Positions 1 to 9,263 are shown, counted from the first letter of the stretch. The stretch is 15,979 bases of DNA from Bacteroidales bacterium UBA4295 (GCA_002395805.1 DGVB01000001.1:1-15979); one strand, 5' to 3'. Notes: a model not told the origin generated them from the sequence alone. A program made the numbers and translations.

Positions 1-567
1 AACCGGGCTGTGATGAACGGCGACAAAGAGACAGGAGCAACGACATTCATGCTGAAGCATGAGATCGACACGGGCAATATGATTCTGCAAGAACGGATCC
101 CTATAGGCGAAGACGAGAACGTAGGTTCGGTACATGACCGTCTGATGGCGCTGGGCACCGAATTAGTGACCCGCACGGTGGACCTGATTATCGAATGCGA
201 GAACAAAGGAATCGCTGTGCCTACCACGCCTCAACCGGAGATAGCGGAGTTACGTCCGGCACCGAAACTATTCAAAGAGAACTGCGAGATTCTTTTTGAT
301 GAGATGAGCGCGGAAGAGGTGCATAATTTCGTCCGCGGCCTGAGTCCATACCCCGCTGCATGGGCTAACCTGACAATCAACGGGAAGATTTTTGAGAACG
401 TCAAAATCTACTCTGTCGAGAAAGTACAAAGGGAGCCAAGTGGGCAGTACAAAAGTACAAAGGAGCTAATTGTGCCTTGCAAGGAAGGGGCAGTTCGGAT
501 ACTGGAGTTGCAAGCACCGGGGAAAAAGAGAATGGACGCAAAAGCGTTCCTCAATGGAATTCGATGA
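1..567 (+). CDS. fmt: Methionyl-tRNA formyltransferase, 3' part (5' end outside window)
   Basis: This enzyme transfers a formyl group from 10-formyltetrahydrofolate to methionyl-initiator-tRNA in the cytoplasm. The reading frame is open from base 1, and its first residues (NRAVMNGDKETGATTF) match the end of the catalytic formyltransferase domain, with the family's KHEIDTGNM segment right after. So the start, and roughly the first 130 residues including the folate-binding part, lie upstream of the window. The GTG/ATG at 10-15 are internal codons, not starts. The second half is the C-terminal OB-like domain (VRGLSPYPAAWA, then GKKRMDAKAFLNG near the end), which contacts tRNA. A near-repeat in the DNA at 421-466 lies in a variable loop of this domain. 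The HD gene follows after 35 bases. Assignment is confident from family motifs. Confidence 0.95.
   Translation, partial: NRAVMNGDKETGATTFMLKHEIDTGNMILQERIPIGEDENVGSVHDRLMALGTELVTRTVDLIIECENKGIAVPTTPQPEIAELRPAPKLFKENCEILFDEMSAEEVHNFVRGLSPYPAAWANLTINGKIFENVKIYSVEKVQREPSGQYKSTKELIVPCKEGAVRILELQAPGKKRMDAKAFLNGIR
421..466 (+). repeat. Near-direct repeat inside fmt, read in two frames
   Basis: AAAGTACAAAGGGAGC (421-436) and AAAGTACAAAGGAGC (452-466) differ by one G. The one-base difference and the 31-base offset put the two copies in different reading frames, giving KVQRE from the first and STKE from the second. The segment falls in a surface loop of the C-terminal domain. This may be a simple local duplication or short repeat captured in a tolerant loop. 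Confidence 0.6.
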
Positions 568-602
568 GAACAAATATTTGTAATTGGTGAATTTGTGGAT
601 TT

Positions 603-1154
603 GTGATTGATTATTTAGCACTCATAGATAAGTACTACGCAGGGCAACCGGAGTTGCGCCATATCTTAGTGACGCACAGCAGACAGGTAGCTGACCGCGC
701 GCTGGCGATTATTGACGCCCATCCGCAATGGGAGAAGGATGGACTCGTGGACCGCAGGTTTGTAGAAGAAGCGGCCATGCTGCATGATATCGGTATCATC
801 TTTTGCAACGCGCCGAAGATTCACTGCACCGGTTCGCACAAATATATCGAGCACGGCTATCTCGGCGCAGAGTTATTGCGGCAGGAAGGTCTTCCGAAGC
901 ATGCCTTGGTAGCAGAACGGCATACCGGAGCCGGTATCACGATTGAACAAGTGGAGCGAGAAGAACTGCCTATCCCCGAACGCGACTATTGCCCGCAGAG
1001 TCTTGAGGAGAAAATCATTTGCTACGCCGATAAATTCTACTCAAAAAGCCACCTCGGCGAAGAAGTGGCGTTAGAGAAAATCAAATACAATATCTGGAAA
1101 TACGGTCACGAAGGTTATTTAAGATGGCAAGCGCTGGAGAAACTATGCCAATAA
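603..1154 (+). CDS. HD-domain phosphohydrolase
   Basis: This 183-residue protein carries the metal-binding signature of the HD superfamily: His25, the His61-Asp62 pair (AAMLHDIGI), His107 in a helix (AERHTGAG), and Asp143 (IICYADKFYS). HD proteins hydrolyse phosphate esters of nucleotides or similar small molecules using one or two metals; no substrate can be read from sequence. No signal peptide is seen, so it is cytoplasmic. It starts at GTG 603, the first start codon that keeps the whole domain, and no clear ribosome site precedes it. It lies 35 bases after fmt on the same strand, so the two may be cotranscribed. It ends 10 bases from the convergent stop of the beta-barrel gene, with no terminator hairpin visible between them. 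Confidence 0.88.
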   Translation: MIDYLALIDKYYAGQPELRHILVTHSRQVADRALAIIDAHPQWEKDGLVDRRFVEEAAMLHDIGIIFCNAPKIHCTGSHKYIEHGYLGAELLRQEGLPKHALVAERHTGAGITIEQVEREELPIPERDYCPQSLEEKIICYADKFYSKSHLGEEVALEKIKYNIWKYGHEGYLRWQALEKLCQ

Positions 1155-1164
1155 ACCATTGAGG

Positions 1165-1803
1165 TTAAAAATGCACACCTAAACCAACCTTGGCAAAGGC
1201 TTCGTAGCCGATATTCGTCTCCACATATCCGAACACTCTCCAACTGCCGAAAGCAACACCTATCGGCGTGAGATTAAAGGCCGGTAACCAAGTAGCATTA
1301 ACCGGATGGGTATTACCGTCACTATCCGCGTATCCGGGCAGATATTTCACATCGGAGATATAGGTTCCTACTCCGGCATCGAGCCCCGAATACAACTGCA
1401 CGTGTTCGCGATTGAGATAAGTGAATTGCGCACTGGCTACCAGAGACAAGGCATGCCCAAAAGTAACACCTTTTTTCACGGCTGAGGCGTCATCCTTCTT
1501 ACCGGTCCACATATCATAATCCTCGCCTTCCCAGTTAAATTTCGCACCTACTCGGCACCAGGAGTTGATCTGGTAATGGTACTGCAAACCATAGCTACCG
1601 TAATAGTCGGTCTTACGGGCGTGACTTGCCGCCGGACCTATCCAGGCAACTAACAGTTTCGAGAAGAAAAAACCACTGACGTAACCGGCACTAACCGATA
1701 AAGAATTACGATGGTCCTCCCAATGCGCTGTAGGCACCTCCTGTGCCATCAAAGAAGCGCTGCCTAACACGGCAGCCATCATCACAACAAAGATTTTTCT
1801 CAT
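1165..1803 (-). CDS. Putative small outer-membrane beta-barrel protein
   Basis: I do not recognise a named family. The 212-residue product begins with a clear signal peptide (MRKIFVVMMAAVLGSASLMAQ, cleavage likely after the AQ). The mature part is rich in alternating aromatic and polar residues (YYGSYGLQYHY, FNWEGEDYDMW) typical of transmembrane beta strands, and it ends in VGLGVHF. A final aromatic residue is the usual signal for the BAM insertion machinery. The start ATG is at 1803, only 2 bases after the stop of the DUF3078-type gene, so it is almost certainly the last gene of the secA transcript. Role is unknown: a small porin-like or structural outer-membrane protein is an inference from composition. 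Confidence 0.75.
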   Translation of the reverse strand: MRKIFVVMMAAVLGSASLMAQEVPTAHWEDHRNSLSVSAGYVSGFFFSKLLVAWIGPAASHARKTDYYGSYGLQYHYQINSWCRVGAKFNWEGEDYDMWTGKKDDASAVKKGVTFGHALSLVASAQFTYLNREHVQLYSGLDAGVGTYISDVKYLPGYADSDGNTHPVNATWLPAFNLTPIGVAFGSWRVFGYVETNIGYEAFAKVGLGVHF

Positions 1804-1805
1804 AC

Positions 1806-2975
1806 TTATCTGAATTTATGCGCAAATCCTACGGATAGCAATTCGCGGAATTGAATTTTAGCGTGTGTATCACCGTCCATGATGACAGAAGAGTCATACC
1901 GCGGATGCAACATCAAGCGCGCTGACATGAAGCGGTTGATGATAAAATCGCAGTTTACCTCCAGATCAATCTCCACATGCTGATAATTGGTATAGAAGTA
2001 GAATTTCGACTCCAGCGCCACCTCTCGCACGGGTTTCCATGTATATTCCACGCGGACGGACGAACCGATATTATGCTGGGTTCGCTGACCGGCCTCCAAG
2101 CCATATTCGGTTACTTTCACTCGCACCGTGTCCATCACATGGATCACTTTATACGAGATAGGAGAAACAGAAACGGAAAGACCGCTCACGGGCTTGTAAT
2201 CCAAACCGAAAGCGGCATTGAATCGGAAAGGCGAGAAAGGACCGGACTTCAACTCCACCGAGTTGGATTTATAGGTAGGCAGAAACCGCGTCTCCATCTC
2301 CGCTGAGACAGAAGCAAATAATTTCGGAACAATACGCAGGTTCGCCTTGCTGTAGATTCTAAACAAGTCATCCGTAGTATTGACCTTATGGAGGCTGTCG
2401 GCAGAAATCGTAGAGCCGCCTATACGCCATTCACCGGTATTCTCCCAGGTAAAACGGTCGGAAATATAACTGATCTGTCCTTTCGCAATGCCCAGACCGG
2501 CAAAGGAGGACGAACCTCCCTGATACCAGTTGGATGTAACATAGTTTTGAGTAACTTGCAGCATGAGCGTCGCTTCCCTGCGCCATGGCGAGCGCATCTT
2601 ACGGATAGCCTCCAGCACGTCGTTGCGATCCTCCACCTCATCCTTGATCCATGATTTCTCAATCACTATCTCAGGTGCTTTGGGCAGTGTCTGGAGTTCC
2701 AGCGCGGCGTTGACCGTCCTAAGGGAGTCCAGCTCAGCCATTTCTCGCTGAATGGAGTCAAGACGCATAATCTCTTCGAGAGAGAGCGTATCCACCGTGT
2801 CTCCGGCATGAATCTGTTCGCTCTGGCGCGAGACCATATCCAGCAGGATCGCGTCCATATCAGCTGTCGTCTGCCGGTCTGCTATTTTGAACGTATCCAC
2901 ATATAATTGTTGTGCTGCCAGATGAGTGACAGCACATACAACAAACGCTATTATAAGTTCAAATTTCTTAGCCAC
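1806..2975 (-). CDS. DUF3078-type outer-membrane/envelope protein
   Basis: The 389-residue product has an N-terminal signal peptide (residues 1-21, ending LAAQ), a polar helical segment at about 65-92 (LEEIMRLDSIQREMAELDSL) that could form a coiled coil, and then a long beta-rich region. The segment at 139-157 (QVTQNYVTSNWYQGG, with Asn149-Trp150 and Gly153-Gly154) resembles the signature of the Bacteroidetes DUF3078 family. The strand-rich remainder ending in AHKFR suggests a barrel. Function is unknown. The start chosen is GTG 2975: the ATG a few bases upstream is in another frame, and this start gives a good signal peptide. It lies 19 bases after the secA stop and 2 bases before the next gene. 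Confidence 0.78.
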   Translation of the reverse strand: MAKKFELIIAFVVCAVTHLAAQQLYVDTFKIADRQTTADMDAILLDMVSRQSEQIHAGDTVDTLSLEEIMRLDSIQREMAELDSLRTVNAALELQTLPKAPEIVIEKSWIKDEVEDRNDVLEAIRKMRSPWRREATLMLQVTQNYVTSNWYQGGSSSFAGLGIAKGQISYISDRFTWENTGEWRIGGSTISADSLHKVNTTDDLFRIYSKANLRIVPKLFASVSAEMETRFLPTYKSNSVELKSGPFSPFRFNAAFGLDYKPVSGLSVSVSPISYKVIHVMDTVRVKVTEYGLEAGQRTQHNIGSSVRVEYTWKPVREVALESKFYFYTNYQHVEIDLEVNCDFIINRFMSARLMLHPRYDSSVIMDGDTHAKIQFRELLSVGFAHKFR

Positions 2976-2994
2976 AAGAGCATGAATTATGATT

Positions 2995-5900
2995 TTAAAC
3001 TCCGGCGGGATTCATCCGTCCGTGGCATTGCTTGTATTTCTTGCCGGATCCGCAAGGACACGGGTCGTTCGGCCGCGGTTTCTTATCCACATGAATCGGT
3101 TCGGGCCGCTGTTGCGCACGGGTGTCATGACCCGCTGCTGCAGCCTGACCGGAAGCCTGCGCAGCCTGGGCCACCGCATCTTTCTGAGTCCGATAGCGGC
3201 TATAGTCCATGCGACGCTGTTGCTGGGCTTGCTGTACCTTATCCGGCTCCTGAACATGGATCTGGCCGCGAAGGAGAATCGCCAGAGCACGGCGGTTAAG
3301 TGCATCAAGCATCTGTTTGAAGATATTGAATGACTCCAGTTTGTAAATCAAAAGCGGATCTTTCTGCTCGTAAGATGCGTTCTGAACTGACTGCTTAAGG
3401 TCGTCCAACTGGCGGAGATGCTCTTTCCATTCGTCATCGATGACATAGAGCAACATTCGTTTCTCGAACTCCTTGACCACCTCCTTGCTGTGGGTCTCTG
3501 CCGCAGCCTTGAGGTTAACAGCGATGTTATATACTTTCTTACCGTCTGTTATCGGAACGAGAATATTCTCGTACATCTGTCCTTTGGTCTCATAGACATA
3601 CTGGATCTGCGGATCTGCAATCTGCATCAGTTTGTCCATATGGCGCTTGAAACTCTCAAGAGCCGCCTCTGCCAACTGTTCGCTCAGTTCGCTCTTGCGT
3701 CCATGGAAGAATGTATCTTCATCGAACGGCACCTCAATAGCAAAGGTCTGCATAACGTCGAATTTCAGTCCTTCAAAGTCGCCTGCCTGACGAGCGTCGT
3801 TGAATATACCTTCAGCCGTCTCATAGATCATATTCGTGATATCCACACCTATACGCTCACCCATAAGAGCATGGCGGCGCTTCGCGTAGATCAAGTTACG
3901 CTGCTGGTTCATGACATCGTCGTATTCAATCAGTCGTTTACGAATACCGAAGTTGTTCTCCTCTACTTTCATCTGTGCCCGCTCGATAGAAGATGATATC
4001 ATCGAGTGCTCGATCATCTCGCCCTCCTGGAAGCCCATACGGTCCATGATTCCTGCAATACGCTCGCTACCGAACATACGCATCAGATCGTCTTCCAGCG
4101 ATACATAGAAGACGGAGGATCCCGGGTCACCTTGACGGCCTGCACGTCCGCGAAGCTGACGGTCTACACGACGGGATTCATGCCGCTCGGTACCGATGAT
4201 AGCCAAACCTCCGGCCTCTTTCACCTCGGGTGTCAACTTGATATCGGTACCACGACCGGCCATGTTGGTCGCAATCGTTACCACTCCCGCTCTACCGGCC
4301 TCTGCTACTACTTGCGCCTCCTGCTGGTGCAACTTGGCATTGAGCACGTTATGCTTGATATTCCGCAAGCGGAGCATCTTGCTCAAGAGTTCGGAGATCT
4401 CGACGGAAGTAGTACCGACGAGCACCGGACGGCCCTGGTTCACCATGTTCACGATCTCGTCTATGACGGCGTTGTATTTCTCGCGCTTGGTGCGATAGAT
4501 ACGGTCGTTCATATCGTTGCGGGCGATGGGTTTGTTGGTCGGGATGACCACTACATCCAGTTTGTATATATTCCAGAACTCACCCGCCTCGGTCTCAGCG
4601 GTACCGGTCATACCGGCGAGCTTGTGGTACATACGGAAATAATTCTGCAGCGTGATGGTAGCGAAAGTCTGGGTAGCACCTTCCACCTTGACATTTTCCT
4701 TTGCTTCTACCGCCTGATGGAGTCCGTCGGACCAGCGGCGACCTTCCATGATACGTCCGGTCTGCTCATCGACGATCTTCACCTCGCCGCCGTCAATGAT
4801 GTAGTCCACATCCTTCTCGAAGAGGGTGTAGGCTTTGAGGAGCTGGTGTACGGTGTGTACGCGCTCGGATTTGATGGAATAGTTGGTAAGAATATCGTCT
4901 TTCTTCTGCTGGCGTTCCTCGGCGGAGAGAGCTGTCTCGTTCTCCAGTTCCGCCATTTCGCTTCCCACATCCGGCAGAACGAAGAAATTCGGGTCGTCGG
5001 TCGTGCCGGTAAGAGCATCTATACCCTTGTCAGTCAACTCGATAGATTTGTTCTTCTCGTCAATGACAAAATAGAGTTCGTCGGTCGCAATATGCATGTT
5101 CTTCTCGTTCTCCTGCAGGTAAAACTCCTCCGTTTTCTGCAGCCGCACTTTGATACCCGGCTCGGAGAGGAACTTGATCAGTGCTTTGGATTTAGGCATA
5201 CCTTTGAACGAACGGAAGAGTGCCAACTCGCCTTCCTCGCGCACTTTCTCATCCTCCGACCCCATCTTGGCTTTCGCCTCAGCGAGCAGTTTGGTAGTCA
5301 GCGTGGTCTGAGTACGTACGAGTGCGGCTACGCGATCTTTGTATTCCTCAAACATCTGGTCCTCGCCGCGGGGCACAGGACCGGATATAATGAGCGGTGT
5401 ACGGGCATCGTCGATAAGGACGGAGTCCACCTCATCCACGATAGCGTAGTTATGACCGCGCTGCACGAGGTCCAGCGGGCTGATAGCCATATTATCACGC
5501 AGGTAGTCAAAACCGAACTCATTGTTCGTACCAAAGGTGATATCGCAGGCATAGGCCTTGCGGCGCTCGTCCGAATTCGGTTTGTATTTATCTATACAAT
5601 CGACCGTCAAGCCCAGGAACATATACAGCGGACCGTTCCACTCGCAGTCACGTTTGGCAAGGTAGTCATTGACTGTAACGACATGTACGCCTTCGTGTGT
5701 CAAAGCATTGAGGTACACCGGCAGCGTAGCTACGAGCGTCTTACCTTCACCGGTTGCCATCTCGGCAATCTTACCCTGATGCAGTACAACACCACCAAAG
5801 AGCTGAACGTCGTAATGGATCATATCCCATGTGATCTCATTGCCTCCCGCCATCCAGTGATTCTTATATAGGGCTTTTTCGCCTTCTATCTCTACGAAAT

Positions 5901-6327
5901 CGTACTTCGCTGCAAAATCGCGATCGAGATCAGTAGCCGTTACTTCGACGGTTTCGTTCTGGGCAAAACGGCGTGCTGCAGACTTGACTATAGCGTACGC
6001 CTCGGGCAGGATCTCGTTGAGCACGCGCTCGTACTCCTCCTTGATCTCCTTCTCCAGTTTGTCCACTTCGTTATAGATCTTCTCGCGCTTCTCAATCGGA
6101 GTGCCTTCGATGGATGCCTTCAAACGGCTGATTTCTGATTTCTGATGGCTGACAGCCTCCTGCAGCTTGTCCATCAGCGCCCATGAATGCGCACGCAACT
6201 CATCATTGGGCAGCGCATCTATCGTCTCGTACACTGCCTTGATCTGATCCACTATCGGCTGAATAGCACGCATATCCTTCTGCGCCTTGTTACCGAATAG
6301 TTTGGTAATAATCTCTAAAAAATTCAT
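2995..6327 (-). CDS. secA: Preprotein translocase ATPase subunit SecA
   Basis: SecA is the motor that threads unfolded exported proteins through SecYEG using ATP. The 1,110-residue protein shows the Walker A motif TGEGKT (192-197), the Walker B/DEAD-like stretch [14 protein letters not shown] starting at residue 298, and the second helicase domain with NMAGRGTDI and [12 protein letters not shown]. The C-terminal zinc finger is Cys1090-x-Cys1092-x8-Cys1101-His1102, the SecB/ribosome-binding tail, preceded by a Gln/Ala-rich linker. It is about 200 residues longer than the E. coli protein; a charged helical insert at about 55-105 accounts for part of this, as is usual in Bacteroidetes. The start is ATG 6327 with an A-rich leader and no Shine-Dalgarno site. 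Transcription probably starts near 6353 from the promoter at 6360-6391. It heads a likely operon with two envelope genes. Confidence 0.98.
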   Translation of the reverse strand: MNFLEIITKLFGNKAQKDMRAIQPIVDQIKAVYETIDALPNDELRAHSWALMDKLQEAVSHQKSEISRLKASIEGTPIEKREKIYNEVDKLEKEIKEEYERVLNEILPEAYAIVKSAARRFAQNETVEVTATDLDRDFAAKYDFVEIEGEKALYKNHWMAGGNEITWDMIHYDVQLFGGVVLHQGKIAEMATGEGKTLVATLPVYLNALTHEGVHVVTVNDYLAKRDCEWNGPLYMFLGLTVDCIDKYKPNSDERRKAYACDITFGTNNEFGFDYLRDNMAISPLDLVQRGHNYAIVDEVDSVLIDDARTPLIISGPVPRGEDQMFEEYKDRVAALVRTQTTLTTKLLAEAKAKMGSEDEKVREEGELALFRSFKGMPKSKALIKFLSEPGIKVRLQKTEEFYLQENEKNMHIATDELYFVIDEKNKSIELTDKGIDALTGTTDDPNFFVLPDVGSEMAELENETALSAEERQQKKDDILTNYSIKSERVHTVHQLLKAYTLFEKDVDYIIDGGEVKIVDEQTGRIMEGRRWSDGLHQAVEAKENVKVEGATQTFATITLQNYFRMYHKLAGMTGTAETEAGEFWNIYKLDVVVIPTNKPIARNDMNDRIYRTKREKYNAVIDEIVNMVNQGRPVLVGTTSVEISELLSKMLRLRNIKHNVLNAKLHQQEAQVVAEAGRAGVVTIATNMAGRGTDIKLTPEVKEAGGLAIIGTERHESRRVDRQLRGRAGRQGDPGSSVFYVSLEDDLMRMFGSERIAGIMDRMGFQEGEMIEHSMISSSIERAQMKVEENNFGIRKRLIEYDDVMNQQRNLIYAKRRHALMGERIGVDITNMIYETAEGIFNDARQAGDFEGLKFDVMQTFAIEVPFDEDTFFHGRKSELSEQLAEAALESFKRHMDKLMQIADPQIQYVYETKGQMYENILVPITDGKKVYNIAVNLKAAAETHSKEVVKEFEKRMLLYVIDDEWKEHLRQLDDLKQSVQNASYEQKDPLLIYKLESFNIFKQMLDALNRRALAILLRGQIHVQEPDKVQQAQQQRRMDYSRYRTQKDAVAQAAQASGQAAAAGHDTRAQQRPEPIHVDKKPRPNDPCPCGSGKKYKQCHGRMNPAGV

Positions 6328-6359
6328 ATGTTGTTTCGTTATTTACACAAAATGCGCTG

Positions 6360-6391
6360 CAAAATTACAAAAAAAAATCCATATGTGCAAG
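6360..6391 (-). promoter_or_regulatory. Predicted promoter for secA
   Basis: On the minus strand, CTTG (6391-6388) is followed after 20 bases by TAATTTTG (6367-6360). This fits the Bacteroidetes TTTG/TAnnTTTG layout, allowing one mismatch in the -33 box. The predicted RNA start is about 7 bases downstream, giving a leader of roughly 25-30 bases before the secA ATG. It pairs as an inverted copy with the promoter at 6457-6488. Confidence 0.65.
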
Positions 6392-6418
6392 AACAAAATG
6401 CATGCCATGTGTTTTTTC

Positions 6419-6431
6419 TGCCATTTTGGCA
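6419..6431. promoter_or_regulatory. Perfect palindrome TGCCA-TTT-TGGCA, possible operator
   Basis: TGCCATTTTGGCA is a 5-bp perfect inverted repeat with a 3-base spacer. Its centre (6425) sits within one base of the midpoint between the two divergent promoters (6424), about 28 bases upstream of each -33 box. A dimeric regulator bound here could contact both promoters. This is inference from position and symmetry; no protein is known to bind it. A short hairpin without function is the main alternative. Confidence 0.4.
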
Positions 6432-6456
6432 TACAATAAAAAAAGAACAGCATATA

Positions 6457-6488
6457 CTTGCACATGTCATTTTTTTGTTGTAACTTTG
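6457..6488 (+). promoter_or_regulatory. Predicted promoter for the AsmA-like gene and prfB
   Basis: CTTG (6457-6460), 20 bases, then TAACTTTG (6481-6488) match the Bacteroidetes -33/-7 pattern, with one mismatch in the -33 box. The expected RNA start near 6495 leaves a leader of about 20 bases before the GTG start at 6516. Because prfB follows the AsmA-like gene with a one-base gap, it is likely expressed from here too. Confidence 0.65.
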
Positions 6489-6515
6489 CGGGCGATTTTT
6501 AAAATGGGATAAAAC

Positions 6516-8141
6516 GTGAAAAAGCCAACTAAAATAGTTCTATGGGTCATTGGCACATTAGCTGTGCTGGTCATCGGTGTATTTTTAGGAGCAGATATCA
6601 TTGCTTCTCAGTTGGTAAAAAAAGAAGTCAGCAGGACCTTTGACAGCCTGCCGGACGCAAACGCAACGGTAGGAGGTGTGTATCTAAACCTGCTGAGTGG
6701 TTCGGCTATCGTCAAAGACATCACGTTCGGTACCCATAGTCTGACTCTGGAGGACGAAGGGACGGGAGAGCGTGCGCCGGGTCTGGCGATGCATATCCCC
6801 ACTCTCGCGATATGGAATATCAACTATATCGAACTGCTGAAATACCGCAGGCTCTCGATATTCAAAGTGTCGGTGGATGACGCGCAGGTATTGATATACC
6901 TGGACGAAGAGCATCCCGAATCCATTCTGCCGGAGTTTCCGAAAGACACCACTCTGGAGAAAGCGAGCGTATGGCTTCGGAAATTGGACGTGCGCCATAT
7001 AGAGATAAGCGACCTTTGTGCCCGCTTTCGCAGCACACGCAGCCCGCTATATGTCTCTACCGACAGTTTGTCTACCGAGATACACGACATCGCCTATAAT
7101 TTTGCAGACTCTGTATTCAGCTACAACGACAGCGTTTATTCACTCAGCCTGGCAGCTGCGAAAATAGAGTTGCCGGACGGCATGATGGAGATGGAGGCGC
7201 ATGAGCTGGCCACGGAGAACGAAGGATCCATCACAATGGGATATACCCGAATCCGCAATATTGTGGACCACAAACACATGGCGGCGCTCGCGAAAGAACC
7301 GATTACATGGATTGACCTGGAGTTGAATAGTCTGGCCACTTCGCCACTGAACCCCCTACGCAAAATACTGACGCAGGATTGCAGTTTGGAGAAGATTGAC
7401 GTGGATGTCCGCCGCATGCATGTATGCCGCGACGAGCGTTTCAAACCGAAAAAACCATTCGGGACACCGCAAGAGTTCCTGCGCCAGATACCGCTGCTTT
7501 TCCGCATCCGGAAAATCGAAGCGCTGGCACGGAAGATTGACGTAGAACTATTCACTACGGACATCAACTGCGGCAAACTCCACTGCCAGGACATACGCTT
7601 ATGGCTGACGAACGTATCCAACCATCCGGGAACCGTATGGCATAATCATGCCAAAGCGCCGTTCGGCAAAAAAGGTCATATCGATGCCACATACGATATC
7701 CACATGGATAAAGCCTCTTCTTATTCGCTCGCGATGAAGGGACAGGAAATAGAGTTGGAGGACATGAATCCGTTCATCCGGCCGCTGGTGGGCATCACCT
7801 GCACCTGCCATGTGGATGACATCGACGCTTCCTACAAAGGCGACAAAGACAAAACAACCGGTACATTCTGCATGCAATACCACGGGCTGGATGTATTGGT
7901 ACACAAAGAAGATAATATCCCATACAAGATTGTCACCGACCATGCGGATCTGTTTACCAATTTGGCGAACTCGCTGGTACCGAAGAGCAATCCGACAGCA
8001 GTTGATATTCGTCCGAGGCGGTACTGCGTAGAATGGACACGCGATGTATGGAGTCCGTATCCCCTCTATCTGTTTGGACCGTGCATAGATGGTATTAAAA
8101 AGACCATGTTGCCGGGATTATACGTGCATAAACAAGTGTAA
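6516..8141 (+). CDS. AsmA-like membrane-anchored periplasmic protein
   Basis: The 541-residue protein has a lysine-flanked hydrophobic helix at about residues 7-29 (IVLWVIGTLAVLVIGVFLGA) and then a long periplasmic part. The segment just after the helix (DANATVGGVYLNLLSGSAIVKDITF) is the kind of beta-rich start seen in AsmA/DUF748-like proteins, a group linked to lipid transport and envelope assembly. That match is from pattern only, so the family name is tentative and the function unknown. The start is GTG 6516; the only nearby in-frame ATG (6504) runs into TAA at once. The gene lies divergent from secA and one base from prfB. No second membrane segment or catalytic motif is evident. Confidence 0.68.
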   Translation: MKKPTKIVLWVIGTLAVLVIGVFLGADIIASQLVKKEVSRTFDSLPDANATVGGVYLNLLSGSAIVKDITFGTHSLTLEDEGTGERAPGLAMHIPTLAIWNINYIELLKYRRLSIFKVSVDDAQVLIYLDEEHPESILPEFPKDTTLEKASVWLRKLDVRHIEISDLCARFRSTRSPLYVSTDSLSTEIHDIAYNFADSVFSYNDSVYSLSLAAAKIELPDGMMEMEAHELATENEGSITMGYTRIRNIVDHKHMAALAKEPITWIDLELNSLATSPLNPLRKILTQDCSLEKIDVDVRRMHVCRDERFKPKKPFGTPQEFLRQIPLLFRIRKIEALARKIDVELFTTDINCGKLHCQDIRLWLTNVSNHPGTVWHNHAKAPFGKKGHIDATYDIHMDKASSYSLAMKGQEIELEDMNPFIRPLVGITCTCHVDDIDASYKGDKDKTTGTFCMQYHGLDVLVHKEDNIPYKIVTDHADLFTNLANSLVPKSNPTAVDIRPRRYCVEWTRDVWSPYPLYLFGPCIDGIKKTMLPGLYVHKQV

Positions 8142-8142
8142 A

Positions 8143-9249
8143 ATGATAACAATAGAACAATTAAAAGACGTACAGCAACGAGCTGACAAACTGAAAGCGT
8201 ATCTGCAGATCGACGAGAAACGTATTCAGTTGGAGGAAGAAGAGTTGCACACCCAGGCCCCGGGATTTTGGGACGATGCTAAAGCCGCAGAAGCGCAGAT
8301 GCGCAAGGTCAAAGGCATCAAACGATGGATCGAGGGCTACGAAGGTGTGCGGGCGGCAGTGGAAGAACTGGCGCTGAGTTTTGAGTATTACAAAGAGGAA
8401 TTGGTTTCAGAAGAAGAGGTGGACGCCGCTTACGCGCACGCGCTGCAGGAGGTCGAAGACCTGGAGATGAAAAACATGCTTTCGCATGAAGAAGACCAGA
8501 TGCCGGCTGTGCTCAAGATAGTAGCAGGCGCAGGAGGTACCGAAGCGCAGGACTGGGCGGAACAGTTAATGCGTATGTACCAGCGGTATTGCGAGAAGCA
8601 TGACTACAAAGTGACGATCGCCAACCTGCAGGAAGGCGACGAAGCGGGTATCAAGACCGTCACATTCAATATCGAAGGCGATATGGCCTACGGATATCTC
8701 AAATCGGAGAACGGCGTCCATCGTCTGGTGCGCGTCAGCCCGTATAACGCACAAGGAAAGCGCATGACTTCGTTCGCTTCCGTCTTCGTAGTGCCGCTCA
8801 TCGACGACACGATAGAAGTGGAGGTGAATCCTGCCGGCCTGAGTTGGGATACATTCCGATCATCCGGTGCAGGCGGACAGAACGTCAACAAAGTGGAGTC
8901 CGGTGTGCGCTTGCATTATAAATTCGTCAATCCCTTAACCGGCCAGCCGGACGAGATCGTGATTGAAAACACCGAGACGCGCGACCAGCCCAAAAACCGC
9001 GAGAATGCCTTGCGGCATTTGAGAAGTCAGCTCTATGAGTTAGAACTGGAGAAACGGCGTCAGGCACAGGCAAAAGTGGAAGCCGGCAAAAAGAAGATCG
9101 AATGGGGAAGCCAGATTCGCTCTTATGTCTTTGACGACCGCCGCGTGAAGGACCACCGCACCAATTACCAGACCTCCAATGTCAATGCTGTGATGGACGG
9201 AGATATAGATGCATTCATCAAAGCATATCTCATGGAATTCCCCGAATAA
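8143..9249 (+). CDS. prfB: Peptide chain release factor 2 (single-frame)
   Basis: RF2 recognises UGA and UAA stop codons and triggers peptide release. The 368-residue protein has the stop-codon reading tripeptide Ser199-Pro200-Tyr201 (SPF in E. coli) and the catalytic GGQ at 244-246 (SSGAGGQNVNK), followed by the usual C-terminal QIRSYVFDDRRVKDHRT segment. Most bacterial prfB genes carry an in-frame UGA after about codon 25 and need a +1 frameshift. Here the matching site reads TAT CTG CAG ATC (codons 20-23) with no stop, so this copy is translated in one frame. The start is ATG 8143, one base after the upstream stop; an earlier in-frame ATG at 8089 lies inside that gene and would add 18 unrelated residues. 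Length matches the family. Confidence 0.96.
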   Translation: MITIEQLKDVQQRADKLKAYLQIDEKRIQLEEEELHTQAPGFWDDAKAAEAQMRKVKGIKRWIEGYEGVRAAVEELALSFEYYKEELVSEEEVDAAYAHALQEVEDLEMKNMLSHEEDQMPAVLKIVAGAGGTEAQDWAEQLMRMYQRYCEKHDYKVTIANLQEGDEAGIKTVTFNIEGDMAYGYLKSENGVHRLVRVSPYNAQGKRMTSFASVFVVPLIDDTIEVEVNPAGLSWDTFRSSGAGGQNVNKVESGVRLHYKFVNPLTGQPDEIVIENTETRDQPKNRENALRHLRSQLYELELEKRRQAQAKVEAGKKKIEWGSQIRSYVFDDRRVKDHRTNYQTSNVNAVMDGDIDAFIKAYLMEFPE

Positions 9250-9263
9250 AGATAAAATAAAGG

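Noticed and set aside
571..580. CAAATATTTG palindrome between fmt and the HD gene
   Set aside because: A 10-base AT-rich palindrome is common by chance in such gaps, and no promoter or regulator context supports it.
1155..1164. Possible terminator between the convergent HD and beta-barrel genes
   Set aside because: Only 10 bases separate the two stops, and no stem followed by a T run could be found there.
4006..5871. A 621-residue open frame on the plus strand inside secA
   Set aside because: It lies wholly antisense to a fully recognisable secA, its translation shows no signal peptide, domain or repeats, and it is a typical reverse-frame shadow of a long, codon-biased gene.
8089..8142. An earlier ATG for prfB (8089)
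   Set aside because: It lies within the AsmA-like gene in another frame; the 18 extra residues (with two Cys in a row) do not resemble RF2, whose normal N-terminus starts at 8143.
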